Assembly (NCBI RefSeq): GCF_014773385.1
Contig: NZ_JACXAI010000015.1
Span: 69,484-133,483 of the forward strand
DNA: 64,000 nucleotides
Direction of reading: 5' to 3'
Source: Metabacillus arenae
Lineage (GTDB): Bacteria > Bacillota > Bacilli > Bacillales > Bacillaceae
The notes under the pieces are model-generated. The model saw only the letters and a program-made list of their open reading frames with translations. It ran no database searches and was not told where the DNA came from. Both the position numbers and the translations under genes were made by a program. The stretch's first letter is position 1, and each line of letters begins with the position of its first letter. Below are positions 34,041-44,010 of the stretch, piece by piece.

Positions 34041-34949
34041 ATGGACCAAAAACTGACCCTTTTGACAACAGAATCCCGAAATGATCGAACGCTACAGATA
34101 GATACAGCGGATACAAAGGATATTTTAAAAATGATGAATGAAGAAGATCAAAAAATTGCTTTAGCTGTTGGGCAGGTTCTTCCTGATGTTGAAGTCGCGG
34201 TTACATTTGCTTATGAATCAATTAAAAAAGGTGGGCGTCTTATCTATATTGGTGCCGGTACAAGCGGCAGGCTGGGTGTATTAGATGCGGTTGAATGCCC
34301 GCCCACTTTTAGTACGAACCCGGAGGTGGTTCAGGGTATTATGGCTGGAGGGGAAAAAGCGTTTATCAAGGCGGTTGAAGGCGCTGAAGATAAAGAAGAG
34401 CTTGGAGAGCAAGATTTAAAAAATATTCACCTCACAGCAAATGACACGGTTATAGGAATAGCGGCAAGCGGCCGGACACCTTATGTCATTGGGGCGCTTA
34501 ACTATGCACGCAATATTGGCGCAAAAGCCGTTGCCTTGTCCTGTAATGAGAACTCGCCGATCAGCAAAGTCGCAGACCATAGGATTGAAGTTGTTGTTGG
34601 GCCAGAAGTATTGACTGGATCAACAAGGTTAAGAGCAGCAACAGCCCATAAAATGATTTTAAATATGATTTCGACAACAACGATGATTCATCTTGGAAAA
34701 GTATACGAGAATTTAATGGTGGATGTGCATGTGAGTAACCATAAATTAAAAGAACGAGCCATCCATATCATATGTAAAATTACAGGAGCTTCTTATGATA
34801 AAGCAAAAGAAACGCTGGAAGCAGCAAATAATGAAGTAAAAACAGCCATTGTGATGCTTAAAACGGAAAAAAATTATGAAGCGGCGGCAGCCCTTCTTAA
34901 ACAGGCTAATGGTTATGTTAGAAAAGCAATTGAACTGGAAATTGAGTAA
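34041..34949 (+). CDS. murQ: N-acetylmuramic acid 6-phosphate etherase
   Basis: Cytoplasmic SIS-domain lyase of 302 residues that converts MurNAc-6-phosphate to GlcNAc-6-phosphate and lactate in cell-wall recycling. Marks: LTTESRND at the N-terminus, [22 protein letters not shown] near residue 55, [14 protein letters not shown] near residue 135 and [21 protein letters not shown] near residue 180. ATG at 34041 has TTGGAGGAC before it; an upstream in-frame GTG has no ribosome site. It is the first gene of murQ-murR-murP-mupG. Confidence 0.95.
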   Translation: MDQKLTLLTTESRNDRTLQIDTADTKDILKMMNEEDQKIALAVGQVLPDVEVAVTFAYESIKKGGRLIYIGAGTSGRLGVLDAVECPPTFSTNPEVVQGIMAGGEKAFIKAVEGAEDKEELGEQDLKNIHLTANDTVIGIAASGRTPYVIGALNYARNIGAKAVALSCNENSPISKVADHRIEVVVGPEVLTGSTRLRAATAHKMILNMISTTTMIHLGKVYENLMVDVHVSNHKLKERAIHIICKITGASYDKAKETLEAANNEVKTAIVMLKTEKNYEAAAALLKQANGYVRKAIELEIE

Positions 34950-34960
34950 GGAGGGTAAGG

Positions 34961-35809
34961 ATGGCAACAGGCGGAATAAACATGATCAAAAATATTCTTC
35001 CACAGCTCCCGGCATCTGAGAGGAAAATTGCCGAGTATATATTAGAGCATCCTCATGATGTTGTAAACAGTACTGCAGGGGAGCTGGGATCTTTAGCCAA
35101 TGCGAGTGGTGCAGCAGTTATTCGGCTATGCAAATCGGTTGGAGTAAAAGGATTTCAAGAGCTAAAGGTAAGGATTGCAGGGGATTTAGTAAAGCCAGCT
35201 GAAAAAGGCTATCGTGATATTGAGCCTGATGAATCGATACAATCGATTGTCCAAAAAACAACTAGTAATAGTATTCAAAGTTTAAGTGATACAGCGGAAA
35301 TTATCAGCCACGAGGAACTGGAGCGAGCTGTAGCTGCATTGCTTTTAGCAAAGAATGTACATTTTTTCGGCATAGGCGCCTCGCATATTATTGCGAAGGA
35401 TGCTCAACAAAAGTTTCTTCGTATTAATAAAGGTTCAACCGCCTTTACAGATGCGCATCTTGTCGCAACATTGATTGCAAACGCTGATCAAAATGATATC
35501 GTATTTGGCATTTCTCATTCAGGGGAAACACCTGAGGTTACAAATGTTCTTTCACTTGCAAAAAACCGCGGTGTGAAAACAATTAGTTTAACGAAATACG
35601 GCCAATCACCTGTATCATCATTAGCGGATATTCATTTAAATACTTCCTATTCAACTGAAGCACCCTTTCGGAGTGCAGCAACATCTTCTCGCCTTGCCCA
35701 GCTTTATGTCATTGATATCCTATTTTTATGTATGGCCACCAAGCAGTATGAGGAGACAGTTGATTATATTGATAAAACAAGGGAAGCAATAAAATTTTTG
35801 AAAAAATAA
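34961..35809 (+). CDS. murR: MurR/RpiR family transcriptional regulator
   Basis: 282-residue repressor with an N-terminal HTH_6 domain (LANASGAAVIRLCKSVGVKGFQELK) and a C-terminal SIS sugar-phosphate-binding domain (VHFFGIGASHIIAKDAQQK, GISHSGETPEVTNVL). It probably senses MurNAc-6-phosphate or GlcNAc-6-phosphate and controls the operon through the dyad at 33957-33973. It starts 12 bases after murQ with AAGGAGGGTAAGG upstream. Confidence 0.92.
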   Translation: MATGGINMIKNILPQLPASERKIAEYILEHPHDVVNSTAGELGSLANASGAAVIRLCKSVGVKGFQELKVRIAGDLVKPAEKGYRDIEPDESIQSIVQKTTSNSIQSLSDTAEIISHEELERAVAALLLAKNVHFFGIGASHIIAKDAQQKFLRINKGSTAFTDAHLVATLIANADQNDIVFGISHSGETPEVTNVLSLAKNRGVKTISLTKYGQSPVSSLADIHLNTSYSTEAPFRSAATSSRLAQLYVIDILFLCMATKQYEETVDYIDKTREAIKFLKK

Positions 35810-35912
35810 GTCAATTGTTTTGTTGTTGCTTCAAATGGATTGTGCTTTATATAACGTTTTTAAAAAAGCGTTTTCAATGAAATGGAATTGCAATTTTTGT
35901 TGTTTCAGAAAA

Positions 35913-36081
35913 TTTAAGTAGATGAAAGTATTAATGCATTAAAGTTAGTTATTCTTGTCCAGCTCCAGGCGCCATCGGACCTTAGGTTATAAGCTAATCC
36001 GTCAAAAGGTTAAAGAACAACCTTTCTGCCGGCTCGCCCGAATGCTTGTTGCCGAAGGACTAGCGCCTCTGAGCTTTTCGT
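35913..36081. repeat. Full copy of the GTCCAGCTCC dispersed hairpin element inside the mur operon
   Basis: Leader AATTTAAGTAGATGAAAGTATT, here given only by its first bases, then GTCCAGCTCCAGGCGCCATC, a central AGGTTAAAGAACAACCT stem, and GCCGAAGGACTAGCGCCTCT...CTTTTCGTT. The outer arms pair (AGCTCCAGGCGC with GCGCCTCTGAGCT). It separates murR from murP. Confidence 0.8.
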
Positions 36082-36129
36082 TTAAAGATCCTGATAGAGA
36101 CATTTTTTGTAAAAAGAGGGGGATTTGAA

Positions 36130-37491
36130 ATGGCAGGGGAAAATAAAGTTTTAGCAAATGAGATATTAGAACAACTTGGCGGAGCTCAAAACATTGAGTC
36201 CTATACACACTGTATGACTCGTCTCCGTGTAACACCAAAAGATGAAACCATGGTAAATAAAGAAGATTTAAAAAAGATTGATGGCGTTTTAGGACTCGTT
36301 GAAGAAGAAACGCTGCAAATTATATTAGGTCCTGGAAAAGTAAATAAAGTGACAGAAGAGTTCGGACAACTGATTGAAGCATCTGGAGGTATTGATTTAG
36401 GAGAGCGGGCGGCACAGAAAAAATCAGAGCTTAAACAAAAAAATGCTACTCCATTTAAGATGTTTTTACGTCGAATTGCAAGTATTTTCATACCGCTGAT
36501 TCCTGCTCTTGTTGCATCAGGATTGATTACAGGTATTACAAAGGCAGTTGTTCAAGCAGGATGGTTGCCGGCGGATTCACAAATTGCCACAATCTTAACA
36601 GTAATTGGCGGAGGGCTGTTTGCATACCTTGGCATTCTTGTAGGGGTCAATGCGGCGAAGGAATTTGGCGGTTCTCCTGCATTAGGCGGACTTGCTGGTA
36701 TTTTAGTGATTAACCCGGCTGTTGCTGGCATTACCCTCTTTGGTGAAGAATTATTGCCAGGTCGCGGCGGATTAATCGGAGTTTTATTTGCGGCAATTTT
36801 TATGGCAACAGTAGAAAAGCGTGTTCGCCGTTTTATCCCTCAGTCACTTGATATTATTGTTACTCCCACGATAGCATTACTCATTACAGGAATCGTGACT
36901 TATATTGTATTTATGCCAATTGGCGGATTTATTTCAGATGGGATTACAAATGGTTTGCTTTCTATTTTAGAAGTCGGCGGAATTGTTGCAGGCTTTGTGT
37001 TGGGCGCAACATTTTTACCTCTTGTTGTAACCGGCTTACACCAAGGCTTAACACCCGTTCACCTTGAGCTCATTAACTCAATTGGCGATGATCCGCTCCT
37101 TCCGATTTTAGCAATGGGCGGTGCTGGACAAGTTGGTGCAGCTTTTGCCATTTATATGAAAACAAAGAAAGCACGTTTAAAACGAGCAATAGGAGGAGCT
37201 CTTCCTTCAGGGATGCTGGGGATCGGGGAACCGTTAATCTTCGGGGTGACGATGCCGCTTGGCCGGCCGTTTTTAACAGCATGTCTTGGAGCAGGGGTTG
37301 GCGGTGCATTTCAAGCATACTTTAATATTGCAACGATAGCCGTTGGTGTTTCCGGATTGCCGCTAAGCTTCCTTGTACATGCCCATCAGATTCTTTTATA
37401 TTTGATTGGATTACTGATCGCTTATGTAGCTGGTTTTATCTTTACCTATTTATTTGGGTTTCATGATGATATGGCAGGTGAATTTGATTGA
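36130..37491 (+). CDS. murP: PTS MurNAc-specific EIIBC permease
   Basis: 453-residue phosphotransferase permease that imports and phosphorylates N-acetylmuramic acid or MurNAc-GlcNAc. EIIB domain: residues 1-90, with the phosphocysteine in YTHCMTRLRV (Cys 28). EIIC domain: about ten membrane segments, with GIGEPLIFGVTMPLGRPF near residue 360 and HAHQILLYLIG. A separate EIIA(Glc)-type protein is needed and not encoded here. Stop overlaps the mupG start. Confidence 0.92.
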   Translation: MAGENKVLANEILEQLGGAQNIESYTHCMTRLRVTPKDETMVNKEDLKKIDGVLGLVEEETLQIILGPGKVNKVTEEFGQLIEASGGIDLGERAAQKKSELKQKNATPFKMFLRRIASIFIPLIPALVASGLITGITKAVVQAGWLPADSQIATILTVIGGGLFAYLGILVGVNAAKEFGGSPALGGLAGILVINPAVAGITLFGEELLPGRGGLIGVLFAAIFMATVEKRVRRFIPQSLDIIVTPTIALLITGIVTYIVFMPIGGFISDGITNGLLSILEVGGIVAGFVLGATFLPLVVTGLHQGLTPVHLELINSIGDDPLLPILAMGGAGQVGAAFAIYMKTKKARLKRAIGGALPSGMLGIGEPLIFGVTMPLGRPFLTACLGAGVGGAFQAYFNIATIAVGVSGLPLSFLVHAHQILLYLIGLLIAYVAGFIFTYLFGFHDDMAGEFD

Positions 37492-38507
37492 TCGGAATTT
37501 CATTTTATTTAAGTGACCCTTTAGCAGAGCAGCGTATTGCTGAGGCAGGTCAAAAGGGGGTGAAGCGGGCATTTACCTCGCTTCACATCCCTGAAGAAAA
37601 AGGTGACCTTGCAAGCCGTGCAAAACATTTACTTCATGTGGCAAAGGATCATGAAATCAAAGTATATGCAGATGTTTCATTGAAAACACCAAAGCATTTA
37701 GGGATTCAAACTTTAGAAGATTTAACATCTCTTGGGGTTATCGGACTTCGCTTGGATGATTTTTTTGATCATGAAACAATCATTAGGTTGTCGAAGCAGT
37801 TTCACATTGCTCTCAATGCAAGCATTATTTTAAAGCAGGACCTCAATACTTTGCTATCGAGCGGGATTGACCGTAAAAGGTTAATCGCTTGGCATAACTT
37901 TTACCCGCGCCGTGAAACAGGACTTGCTGATGCTTTTTTCAAAGATCAAACGGATTTGTTCAAAAGCTTTGAGATTCCAGTCTACGCATATGTTCCAGGG
38001 CGGGGGGAGAAAAGAGGACCCCTATACGATGGTCTCCCTACTTTGGAGCAACACCGTGATATAGACCCATTTGTTGCAGCTGTTGACCAGTACCATCACG
38101 GCATTACGGATGTCTTTATCGGTGATCCGGATCCTGGACAGGGGCTTTTAGAACAGCTTATAAAATACGACGGAGATAAAGTAATGCCTATCCGCATTCA
38201 ATCGTCCGGCTTGCAAGAGGGTGAGTATCGCCCCCGTCCAGACTTTGCACGAGATGTGCTTCGCTTAATGGATACACGAAGTACAAAATCCGTTCATCCG
38301 AAAAATATGGCAGAGCGTTTTCGAGGAACGATTTCGATGGATAATGATCGTTATGGCCGTTATCGGGGGGAAGTGCAAATTGCTTTAAAGGATCTTCCGG
38401 CTGATGAACGAGTCAATGTCATTGGGCAGGTCATTTCTGAAGATTTGCCGCTCCTTTCACTTATTCAGCCTGGACAAAAATTGGAATTAAAAGAGATTAG
38501 TAAGTGA
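37488..38507 (+). CDS. mupG: 6-phospho-N-acetylmuramidase MupG (DUF871)
   Basis: 339-residue cytoplasmic glycosidase of the DUF871/outer-surface-protein family. In Staphylococcus aureus MupG splits MurNAc-6-phosphate-GlcNAc, made on import by MurP, into MurNAc-6-phosphate and GlcNAc. An N-terminal TIM barrel (GISFYLSDPLAEQRIAEAG, LRLDDFF, WHNFYPRRETGL, VFIGDPDPGQ) is followed by a small C-terminal beta domain (about residues 240-335). TTG at 37488 follows AGGTGA, overlapping the murP stop. This completes the S. aureus-like route instead of the NagZ/AmiE/NamZ route of B. subtilis. Confidence 0.9.
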   Translation: MIGISFYLSDPLAEQRIAEAGQKGVKRAFTSLHIPEEKGDLASRAKHLLHVAKDHEIKVYADVSLKTPKHLGIQTLEDLTSLGVIGLRLDDFFDHETIIRLSKQFHIALNASIILKQDLNTLLSSGIDRKRLIAWHNFYPRRETGLADAFFKDQTDLFKSFEIPVYAYVPGRGEKRGPLYDGLPTLEQHRDIDPFVAAVDQYHHGITDVFIGDPDPGQGLLEQLIKYDGDKVMPIRIQSSGLQEGEYRPRPDFARDVLRLMDTRSTKSVHPKNMAERFRGTISMDNDRYGRYRGEVQIALKDLPADERVNVIGQVISEDLPLLSLIQPGQKLELKEISK

Positions 38508-38529
38508 AAGCTTTTTAGAAGAAGTAGTT

Positions 38530-38576
38530 AAAAGGGGATCTCATAAGTCGATTTTTCGTCTTAGAGACCCCCTTTA
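38530..38576 (+). terminator. Hairpin terminator of the mur operon
   Basis: AAAGGGGATCTCATAAG pairs with CTTAGAGACCCCCTTT across a T-rich loop, 23 bases after the mupG stop. Confidence 0.75.
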
Positions 38577-38694
38577 GTATTTCAGTAAAGCGGCTATAGC
38601 AATGGTTCTAACTTTTAATTAGTAATGGATTTGTCTTTTTGGAACAGCTTTTATTTATTCCAGGTGGATTCTTTGTTCTTAGGTTGTATATAAA

Positions 38695-39084
38695 TTACAA
38701 TTTCCCTGTTAAAAACTGTGCTTCCCCGAGTCCAAAACTCCAGTCGGCATCTCCATTTTCTGTAATGGAAATCATTAAGTCCTCGGGTGAAACACCACAC
38801 TCGGATTCAAGTTTTTGTGCAAGCAAAGCATATAATTTTTCTTTTTGGCTGATAGTCCTTGCTTTGCTAACAATACTTATGATGACTAAATTGCTGCTCC
38901 TTTTCAAACCTAATCCTGTATCCTCGATAATTAGTTCATTGGAAGGGTGCTGATGGACAATTTGATAACGATCTCGCTCGGGTACATTAAATGCTTCAAC
39001 CATAGCGTTATGTGCAGTATTCAATAATTTTCTTAAAGACTTTTCGTCACGGCCTTCTATTAAATCAAAACGTAATAATGGCAT
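38695..39084 (-). CDS. Tautomerase family protein, YrdN-like
   Basis: 129-residue tautomerase-superfamily protein similar to B. subtilis YrdN. It begins [11 protein letters not shown], so after removal of Met the catalytic Pro-1 would be N-terminal. [17 protein letters not shown] and [20 protein letters not shown] follow, typical of the malonate semialdehyde decarboxylase/cis-CaaD-like double-length group. Substrate is unknown. Its position next to iolR/iolA, whose pathway ends through malonate semialdehyde, is suggestive but not evidence of a link. AAGGAGGAAA lies upstream. Confidence 0.82.
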   Translation of the reverse strand: MPLLRFDLIEGRDEKSLRKLLNTAHNAMVEAFNVPERDRYQIVHQHPSNELIIEDTGLGLKRSSNLVIISIVSKARTISQKEKLYALLAQKLESECGVSPEDLMISITENGDADWSFGLGEAQFLTGKL

Positions 39085-39188
39085 ATAGGTATTTCCTCCT
39101 TAAAAGCTTTATTATTGGGAATAGCCAAAGGCTTGTTTCAAACAATTTTCTTCTACTTCAAAATAACTGGTGTTTGCTATACATTTAG

Positions 39189-39944
39189 TTATTCGGAGAT
39201 TATAAGCTCAATATCATGCTTTTTTGCATATTCTTGATAATTTTTGCTTGGCTGAGTATCCGTAATAATATAATCAATTTCATCCAGACCACAATAGGTC
39301 ATCAAAGCAGCTTTATCAAATTTGTAATGATCGACAAGCAAATACACTTCTGAGCTCCGCCTGACAACCGTTTGCTTTATCTCACTTTCAAGAGGGGATG
39401 AATTAGTCACCCCATTTGTAATGGAAATGGCGGTCGAGGCCATAAAAGCTTTGTTGATATTATAAGCTTTTAATAAATCCATGTTTTTAAAACTAACAAA
39501 CGATTTTGTCTTACGGTCAAGGACTCCGCCTGTTGAAATGACATTTAAATTATGATAAGGAAGAGAATTCGTAATAAAATCTAGATTACTAGTAATGATC
39601 GTTACATGTTTTGTCTGTAAATATTCCACCATTTCTAATGTTGTCGTTCCCGAATCAATATAAATAATATCCCCATCTTCCACAAAATTAGCTGCAGCTC
39701 TTGCAATCGCCTCTTTTTGTTTTTGGTTACGTGTTTGCCTTTCGTTAAATGTTTTAAGTGTTGCATGATTTACAGCTACCCCGCCATAGACTTTCTTAAT
39801 TTCCCCTCGTTCAACCAACTGCTGAACATCACGTCTTATCGTATTTTTTGATACATCAAACTTCTTGACCAGCTCATCTAAGGATGCTGTTTGATGTTCC
39901 AACACATATTCCTGTATTTGTTCAATTCGTTTTGTTTTTAACAT
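39189..39944 (-). CDS. iolR: DeoR-family repressor of the inositol operon
   Basis: 251-residue repressor: DeoR helix-turn-helix (ASLDELVKKFDVSKNTIRRDVQQL, written here as its two parts ASLDELVKKF and VSKNTIRRDV) and a sugar-phosphate isomerase-like sensor domain (YIDSGTTTLEMVEYL, TSNLDF, STGGVLDRKTKSFV). In B. subtilis IolR is released by 2-deoxy-5-keto-D-gluconate 6-phosphate, a pathway intermediate. It is divergent from iolA across a 534-base regulatory region. Confidence 0.93.
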   Translation of the reverse strand: MLKTKRIEQIQEYVLEHQTASLDELVKKFDVSKNTIRRDVQQLVERGEIKKVYGGVAVNHATLKTFNERQTRNQKQKEAIARAAANFVEDGDIIYIDSGTTTLEMVEYLQTKHVTIITSNLDFITNSLPYHNLNVISTGGVLDRKTKSFVSFKNMDLLKAYNINKAFMASTAISITNGVTNSSPLESEIKQTVVRRSSEVYLLVDHYKFDKAALMTYCGLDEIDYIITDTQPSKNYQEYAKKHDIELIISE

Positions 39945-40203
39945 ATTTACCCCTCTTGTTTCCTTTATTTATATGAATGAATAGGTGGTGACAAAAAATG
40001 CACGATGACAAATGTATAGTTACTTCCAATAGAGCCAGAAATGTACTTCTAGTAAAATTATAAATGTTCTACTTTGCTTTATCAATAGTTACCCAAAAAT
40101 TACCCATTCTTTTTATAATAATTGCTTTTTTTTTGGAAAAATCACTATAAAACTTGTAAAAATGAGTAAATTTTGCTTTTTTAGTTGGTGATAAGGGAGG
40201 ATT

Positions 40204-40249
40204 CTCGAATTTAAATCACGAATTATCATTTTTTACTCGAATCTCGAAA
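40204..40249. promoter_or_regulatory. Candidate IolR operator cluster
   Basis: Four related short repeats, CTCGAAT (40204), CACGAAT (40217), CTCGAAT (40236) and CTCGAAA (40243), lie just upstream of the iolA promoter in the iolR-iolA spacer. IolR binds direct-repeat operators in B. subtilis, so these are candidates by position only. The rest of the spacer from 39945 is AT-rich. Confidence 0.4.
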
Positions 40250-40266
40250 AAATTTAAAAACTATAG

Positions 40267-40295
40267 TTGACTGAAAACGCTTTTAATATTATCAT
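40267..40295 (+). promoter_or_regulatory. iolA promoter with CcpA-type cre site
   Basis: TTGACT (40267-40272) and TATCAT (40290-40295) are 17 bases apart. TGAAAACGCTTTTA at 40272-40285, lying between them, matches the catabolite-response-element consensus except at the second-last base. CcpA bound here would shut the operon when glucose is present. Confidence 0.7.
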
Positions 40296-40478
40296 GAAAT
40301 CAGAAATCACCAAAACTTAACCAAAACATAACAAAAGTTCTCCAAGAAGAGGTGAAAAGAGAAAAATATAGTTTGGACTGTGAAATGAATTAAGGAAGGC
40401 TTATCTAAATTTGCAGAATACAATCTAAAGATTTACTAATTTAAGAAATAAAACAAATTTTCCAAGGAGGCAGAAAAC

Positions 40479-41942
40479 ATGACGGAAGCAATTAAATTAA
40501 AAAATTATATAAATGGTGAATGGGTTGAAAGTAAAACAAATAAATATGAGGATGTTTTTAATCCAGCTACAAAAGAAATCATAGCCCAAGTTCCGATATC
40601 AACTAAAGAGGATATTGAATATGCGGCAGAAGTTGCAGCAGAGGCATTTGAAAAGTGGAAAAGAGTAGCAGTTCCCCGGCGTGCAAGAATTCTATTTAAC
40701 TATCAGCAATTACTGATAAAGCATAAAGAAGAATTGGCCCATTTGATCACAATGGAAAATGGAAAAAGCCTGTCAGAAGCATTAGGCGAAGTCCAGCGCG
40801 GAATAGAAAATGTTGAATTTGCAGCGGGGGCACCTACTTTAATGATGGGAGATTCACTATCTTCGATTGCTACAGATGTCGAAGCAACAAATTACCGTTA
40901 TCCAATTGGGGTTGTCGGTGGAATTGCACCATTTAACTTCCCAATGATGGTACCATGCTGGATGTTTCCAATGGCTATTTCGCTTGGAAATACGTTTATT
41001 TTAAAACCATCAGAAAGAACTCCGCTTTTAACAGAAAAATTAGCAGAGTTATTTACAGAAGCAGGACTTCCAAAAGGCGTATTTAACATTGTTCACGGTG
41101 CACATGATGTTGTGAACGGAATATTAGATCACCCTGAAGTTAAAGCGATCTCCTTTGTTGGCTCTAAGCCTGTTGGAGAATACGTATTTAAACGAGGAAG
41201 TGAGAATCTAAAACGTGTCCAAGCATTAACAGGTGCTAAAAACCATACCATCGTCTTAAATGATGCTGATTTGGATCAGACGATCACAGATATTATCGCA
41301 TCCGCATTTGGTTCAGCTGGTGAACGCTGTATGGCATGCGCAGTTGTAACTGTGGAAGAAGGAATTGCAGATAAGTTTATTGCTAAGTTGAAAGAGAAAA
41401 CGGCAGCCATTAAAATGGGCAATGGACTGGATGATGGTGTATTGCTCGGTCCTGTCATCAGGGAAGAAAATCAAAAACGCACAATCAATTATATTGAAAA
41501 AGGCATTGAAGAAGGAGCAAGTGTAGTTTGTGACGGACGTGAACGTTCTATGGATGATGGGTTTTTCATTGGGCCTACCATTTTTGATGATGTCACAACA
41601 GATATGACCATCTGGAAGGATGAAATCTTTGCTCCGGTATTGTCTATTATGCGTGTGAAGAATATAAAAGAAGCTGTTGAAGTTGCCAATCAATCAGAAT
41701 TTGCAAATGGTGCATGTTTATTTACAACAAATGCTTCGTCCATCCGTTACTTCCGTGAAAATATCGATGCAGGTATGTTAGGGGTTAACCTAGGCGTTCC
41801 AGCTCCAATGGCGTTCTTCCCATTCTCTGGATGGAAATCGTCATTCTTTGGAACCTTGCATGCAAACGGAAAAGATAGTGTCGATTTCTATACACGGAAA
41901 AAAGTTGTTACAGCACGCTACAAAGCGCCTACATTTGAATAA
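40479..41942 (+). CDS. iolA: Methylmalonate/malonate-semialdehyde dehydrogenase (acylating)
   Basis: 487-residue aldehyde dehydrogenase that converts malonate semialdehyde to acetyl-CoA and CO2, the last step of inositol breakdown. Marks: [18 protein letters not shown] near residue 150, [16 protein letters not shown] near residue 230, and the catalytic cysteine in [12 protein letters not shown] near residue 285. The family cannot use water as acyl acceptor and depends on CoA. AAGGAGG lies before the ATG. First gene of the operon; a hairpin separates it from iolB. Confidence 0.95.
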   Translation: MTEAIKLKNYINGEWVESKTNKYEDVFNPATKEIIAQVPISTKEDIEYAAEVAAEAFEKWKRVAVPRRARILFNYQQLLIKHKEELAHLITMENGKSLSEALGEVQRGIENVEFAAGAPTLMMGDSLSSIATDVEATNYRYPIGVVGGIAPFNFPMMVPCWMFPMAISLGNTFILKPSERTPLLTEKLAELFTEAGLPKGVFNIVHGAHDVVNGILDHPEVKAISFVGSKPVGEYVFKRGSENLKRVQALTGAKNHTIVLNDADLDQTITDIIASAFGSAGERCMACAVVTVEEGIADKFIAKLKEKTAAIKMGNGLDDGVLLGPVIREENQKRTINYIEKGIEEGASVVCDGRERSMDDGFFIGPTIFDDVTTDMTIWKDEIFAPVLSIMRVKNIKEAVEVANQSEFANGACLFTTNASSIRYFRENIDAGMLGVNLGVPAPMAFFPFSGWKSSFFGTLHANGKDSVDFYTRKKVVTARYKAPTFE

Positions 41943-42018
41943 GTAATCGTTCATCCAGGCAAATTTATTAGATTAATAGATTTAGTAAAAAATGACGATT
42001 TGAAGTTCGAACAACCGG

Positions 42019-42049
42019 CCCATTATATTTGTGAAAAATATAATGGGGC
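42019..42049 (+). promoter_or_regulatory. Internal hairpin between iolA and iolB
   Basis: GCCCATTATATTT pairs with AAATATAATGGGGC (one bulge), with no T run after it. It probably acts as an RNA processing or stability element setting iolA message level against the downstream genes. Confidence 0.55.
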
Positions 42050-42155
42050 GGATCTTTAAATCATGACCTTGTAAGCAGCTAAAGCCCGCAGAACCCTTCT
42101 TGTGGCTAATATAGTGAAAAGATGGTACATTTCCAGGGTGATATAAGGAGGATAT

Positions 42156-42971
42156 ATGAGTAAACTACTTCGAAAACCAGAAAAAAGGGAAATTACACAG
42201 GGAGTTACTCTTGTTCAGGAAGTCACGGCCGAAAATTCTCAATTAGAATATGTTGAATTTAAACTAGTTGAAATAGCCCCAGGTGCAAAATTTTCAGAAT
42301 TATTAGGGAAGCAAGAGTGCTGCATTGTGGCCCTAACGGGAAAAATAAACGTCACAGATCATGAAGAAACGTTCAAAAACCTAGGTACCCGTGAGAGCGT
42401 ATTCGAGAAGGTGCCAACAGACAGTGTATACGTTTCAAATGATCGCCGTTTTGAAATAGAGGCGGTAACCCAAGCTCGTGTAGCATTATGCTATTCACCT
42501 TCAAAAAAACAATTGCCTACTAGACTGATTAAAGCTGCAGATATTGGAATAGAAAATAGAGGAATTCTGAACAATAAAAGGACGGTACACAATATTTTAC
42601 CAGATTCTGATCCATCTGCTAATAGTTTGTTAGTTGTTGAAGTGTACACAGAAAGCGGGAACTGGTCAAGCTATCCGCCGCATAAGCATGATCGTGATAA
42701 CTTGCCGGATGAGTCATTTTTAGAGGAAACCTATTATCATGAAATGAACCCGCAGCAAGGCTTTGTTTTTCAGCGTGTTTATACGGATGATCGTTCCCTT
42801 GATGAAACGATGACGGTAGAGTCCGGTGATGTTGTAATCGTACCATCAGGATATCATCCAGTAGGGGTTCCAGATGGCTATACGTCCTATTATTTAAATG
42901 TAATGGCGGGCCCGACAAGGATTTGGAAATTTTACAATGATCCAGATCATGAGTGGATCGTAAAGCGATAA
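42156..42971 (+). CDS. iolB: 5-deoxy-glucuronate isomerase
   Basis: 271-residue bicupin enzyme converting 5-deoxy-D-glucuronate to 2-deoxy-5-keto-D-gluconate. The metal site is seen in YPPHKHDRDNLPDESFLEETYYHE, given here by its parts YPPHKHDRD and EETYYHE. The final block is VPSGYHPVGVPDGYTSYYLNVMAG. AAGGAGGATAT precedes the ATG. Length and order match B. subtilis. Confidence 0.95.
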   Translation: MSKLLRKPEKREITQGVTLVQEVTAENSQLEYVEFKLVEIAPGAKFSELLGKQECCIVALTGKINVTDHEETFKNLGTRESVFEKVPTDSVYVSNDRRFEIEAVTQARVALCYSPSKKQLPTRLIKAADIGIENRGILNNKRTVHNILPDSDPSANSLLVVEVYTESGNWSSYPPHKHDRDNLPDESFLEETYYHEMNPQQGFVFQRVYTDDRSLDETMTVESGDVVIVPSGYHPVGVPDGYTSYYLNVMAGPTRIWKFYNDPDHEWIVKR

Positions 42972-42999
42972 CAATAAATGCAGAGGAGCTGTTACTGGG

Positions 43000-44010
43000 A
43001 TGAAATATGAATTTAATACTGAAAAAGAATTTGACATTATTGCGATTGGCCGTGCATGCATCGATTTAAATGCAAAAGAGTATAACCGTCCAATGGAAGA
43101 AACCATGACATTTACAAAATATGTTGGAGGTTCGCCTGCAAATATCGTCATTGGCAGCTCGAAATTAGGCCTAAAAACAGGGTTTATTGGTAAAATTTCT
43201 GATGACCAGCATGGACGCTTTATCGAGCAGTATATGAAAAGTGTTGGAATAGATACATCAAATCTTGTAGTCGATAAAGACGGGCATAAAACAGGGTTAA
43301 CCTTTACAGAAATTAAGAGTCCTGAAGAGTGCAGTATTTTAATGTACCGGGAGGAAGTAGCTGATCTTTATCTGGCATCGTCCGAGGTTCATGAGGATTA
43401 TATAAAAAAATCAAAAATCCTGCTTGTTTCAGGAACAGCCTTGTCAAAAAGTCCATCCCGTGAGGCCGTGCTTAAAGCAGTCAACCTGGCTAAGAAAAAT
43501 GAAGTAAAGGTTATTTTTGAATTGGATTATCGTCCATATTCATGGGATTCTTCTGATGAAACAGCTGTTTATTATTCATTGGTAGCACAGCAGGCAGATG
43601 TTGTAATTGGTACCCGTGATGAATTCGATGTGATGGAAAATATCGAAGAAGGAAATAACGAAATGACGATCAGTCATTTGTTTGATTATTCACCTGAACT
43701 GATTGTCATTAAACATGGAGTAGATGGTTCATATGCTTATATGAAATCAGGTGAAACTTATAAAGGCCAAGCCTATCGAACCAAAGTATTAAAAACCTTT
43801 GGTGCAGGTGATTCGTATGCTTCAGCTTTCTTATACGCTTTAATCAGAGGGAAAGATGTTGAAACCGCATTAAAATACGGGAGTGCCTCAGCTTCAATTG
43901 TAGTAAGTAAACATAGTTCTTCAGAAGCGATGCCGACAATAGAAGAAATCGAGCAATTAATTGCTAAAAATGAAACCATTTCTTCTTCACCTGAGGTGAA
44001 TCGATTATGA
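43000..44010 (+). CDS. iolC: 5-dehydro-2-deoxygluconokinase
   Basis: 336-residue PfkB/ribokinase-family kinase that phosphorylates 2-deoxy-5-keto-D-gluconate, making the inducer bound by IolR. Marks: IGRACIDLNA near residue 16, VGGSPANIVIGSSKLG near residue 46 and the catalytic TFGAGDSYASAF near residue 265. GAGGAG lies about 11 bases upstream of the ATG. The stop overlaps the iolD start (ATGA). Confidence 0.95.
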   Translation: MKYEFNTEKEFDIIAIGRACIDLNAKEYNRPMEETMTFTKYVGGSPANIVIGSSKLGLKTGFIGKISDDQHGRFIEQYMKSVGIDTSNLVVDKDGHKTGLTFTEIKSPEECSILMYREEVADLYLASSEVHEDYIKKSKILLVSGTALSKSPSREAVLKAVNLAKKNEVKVIFELDYRPYSWDSSDETAVYYSLVAQQADVVIGTRDEFDVMENIEEGNNEMTISHLFDYSPELIVIKHGVDGSYAYMKSGETYKGQAYRTKVLKTFGAGDSYASAFLYALIRGKDVETALKYGSASASIVVSKHSSSEAMPTIEEIEQLIAKNETISSSPEVNRL

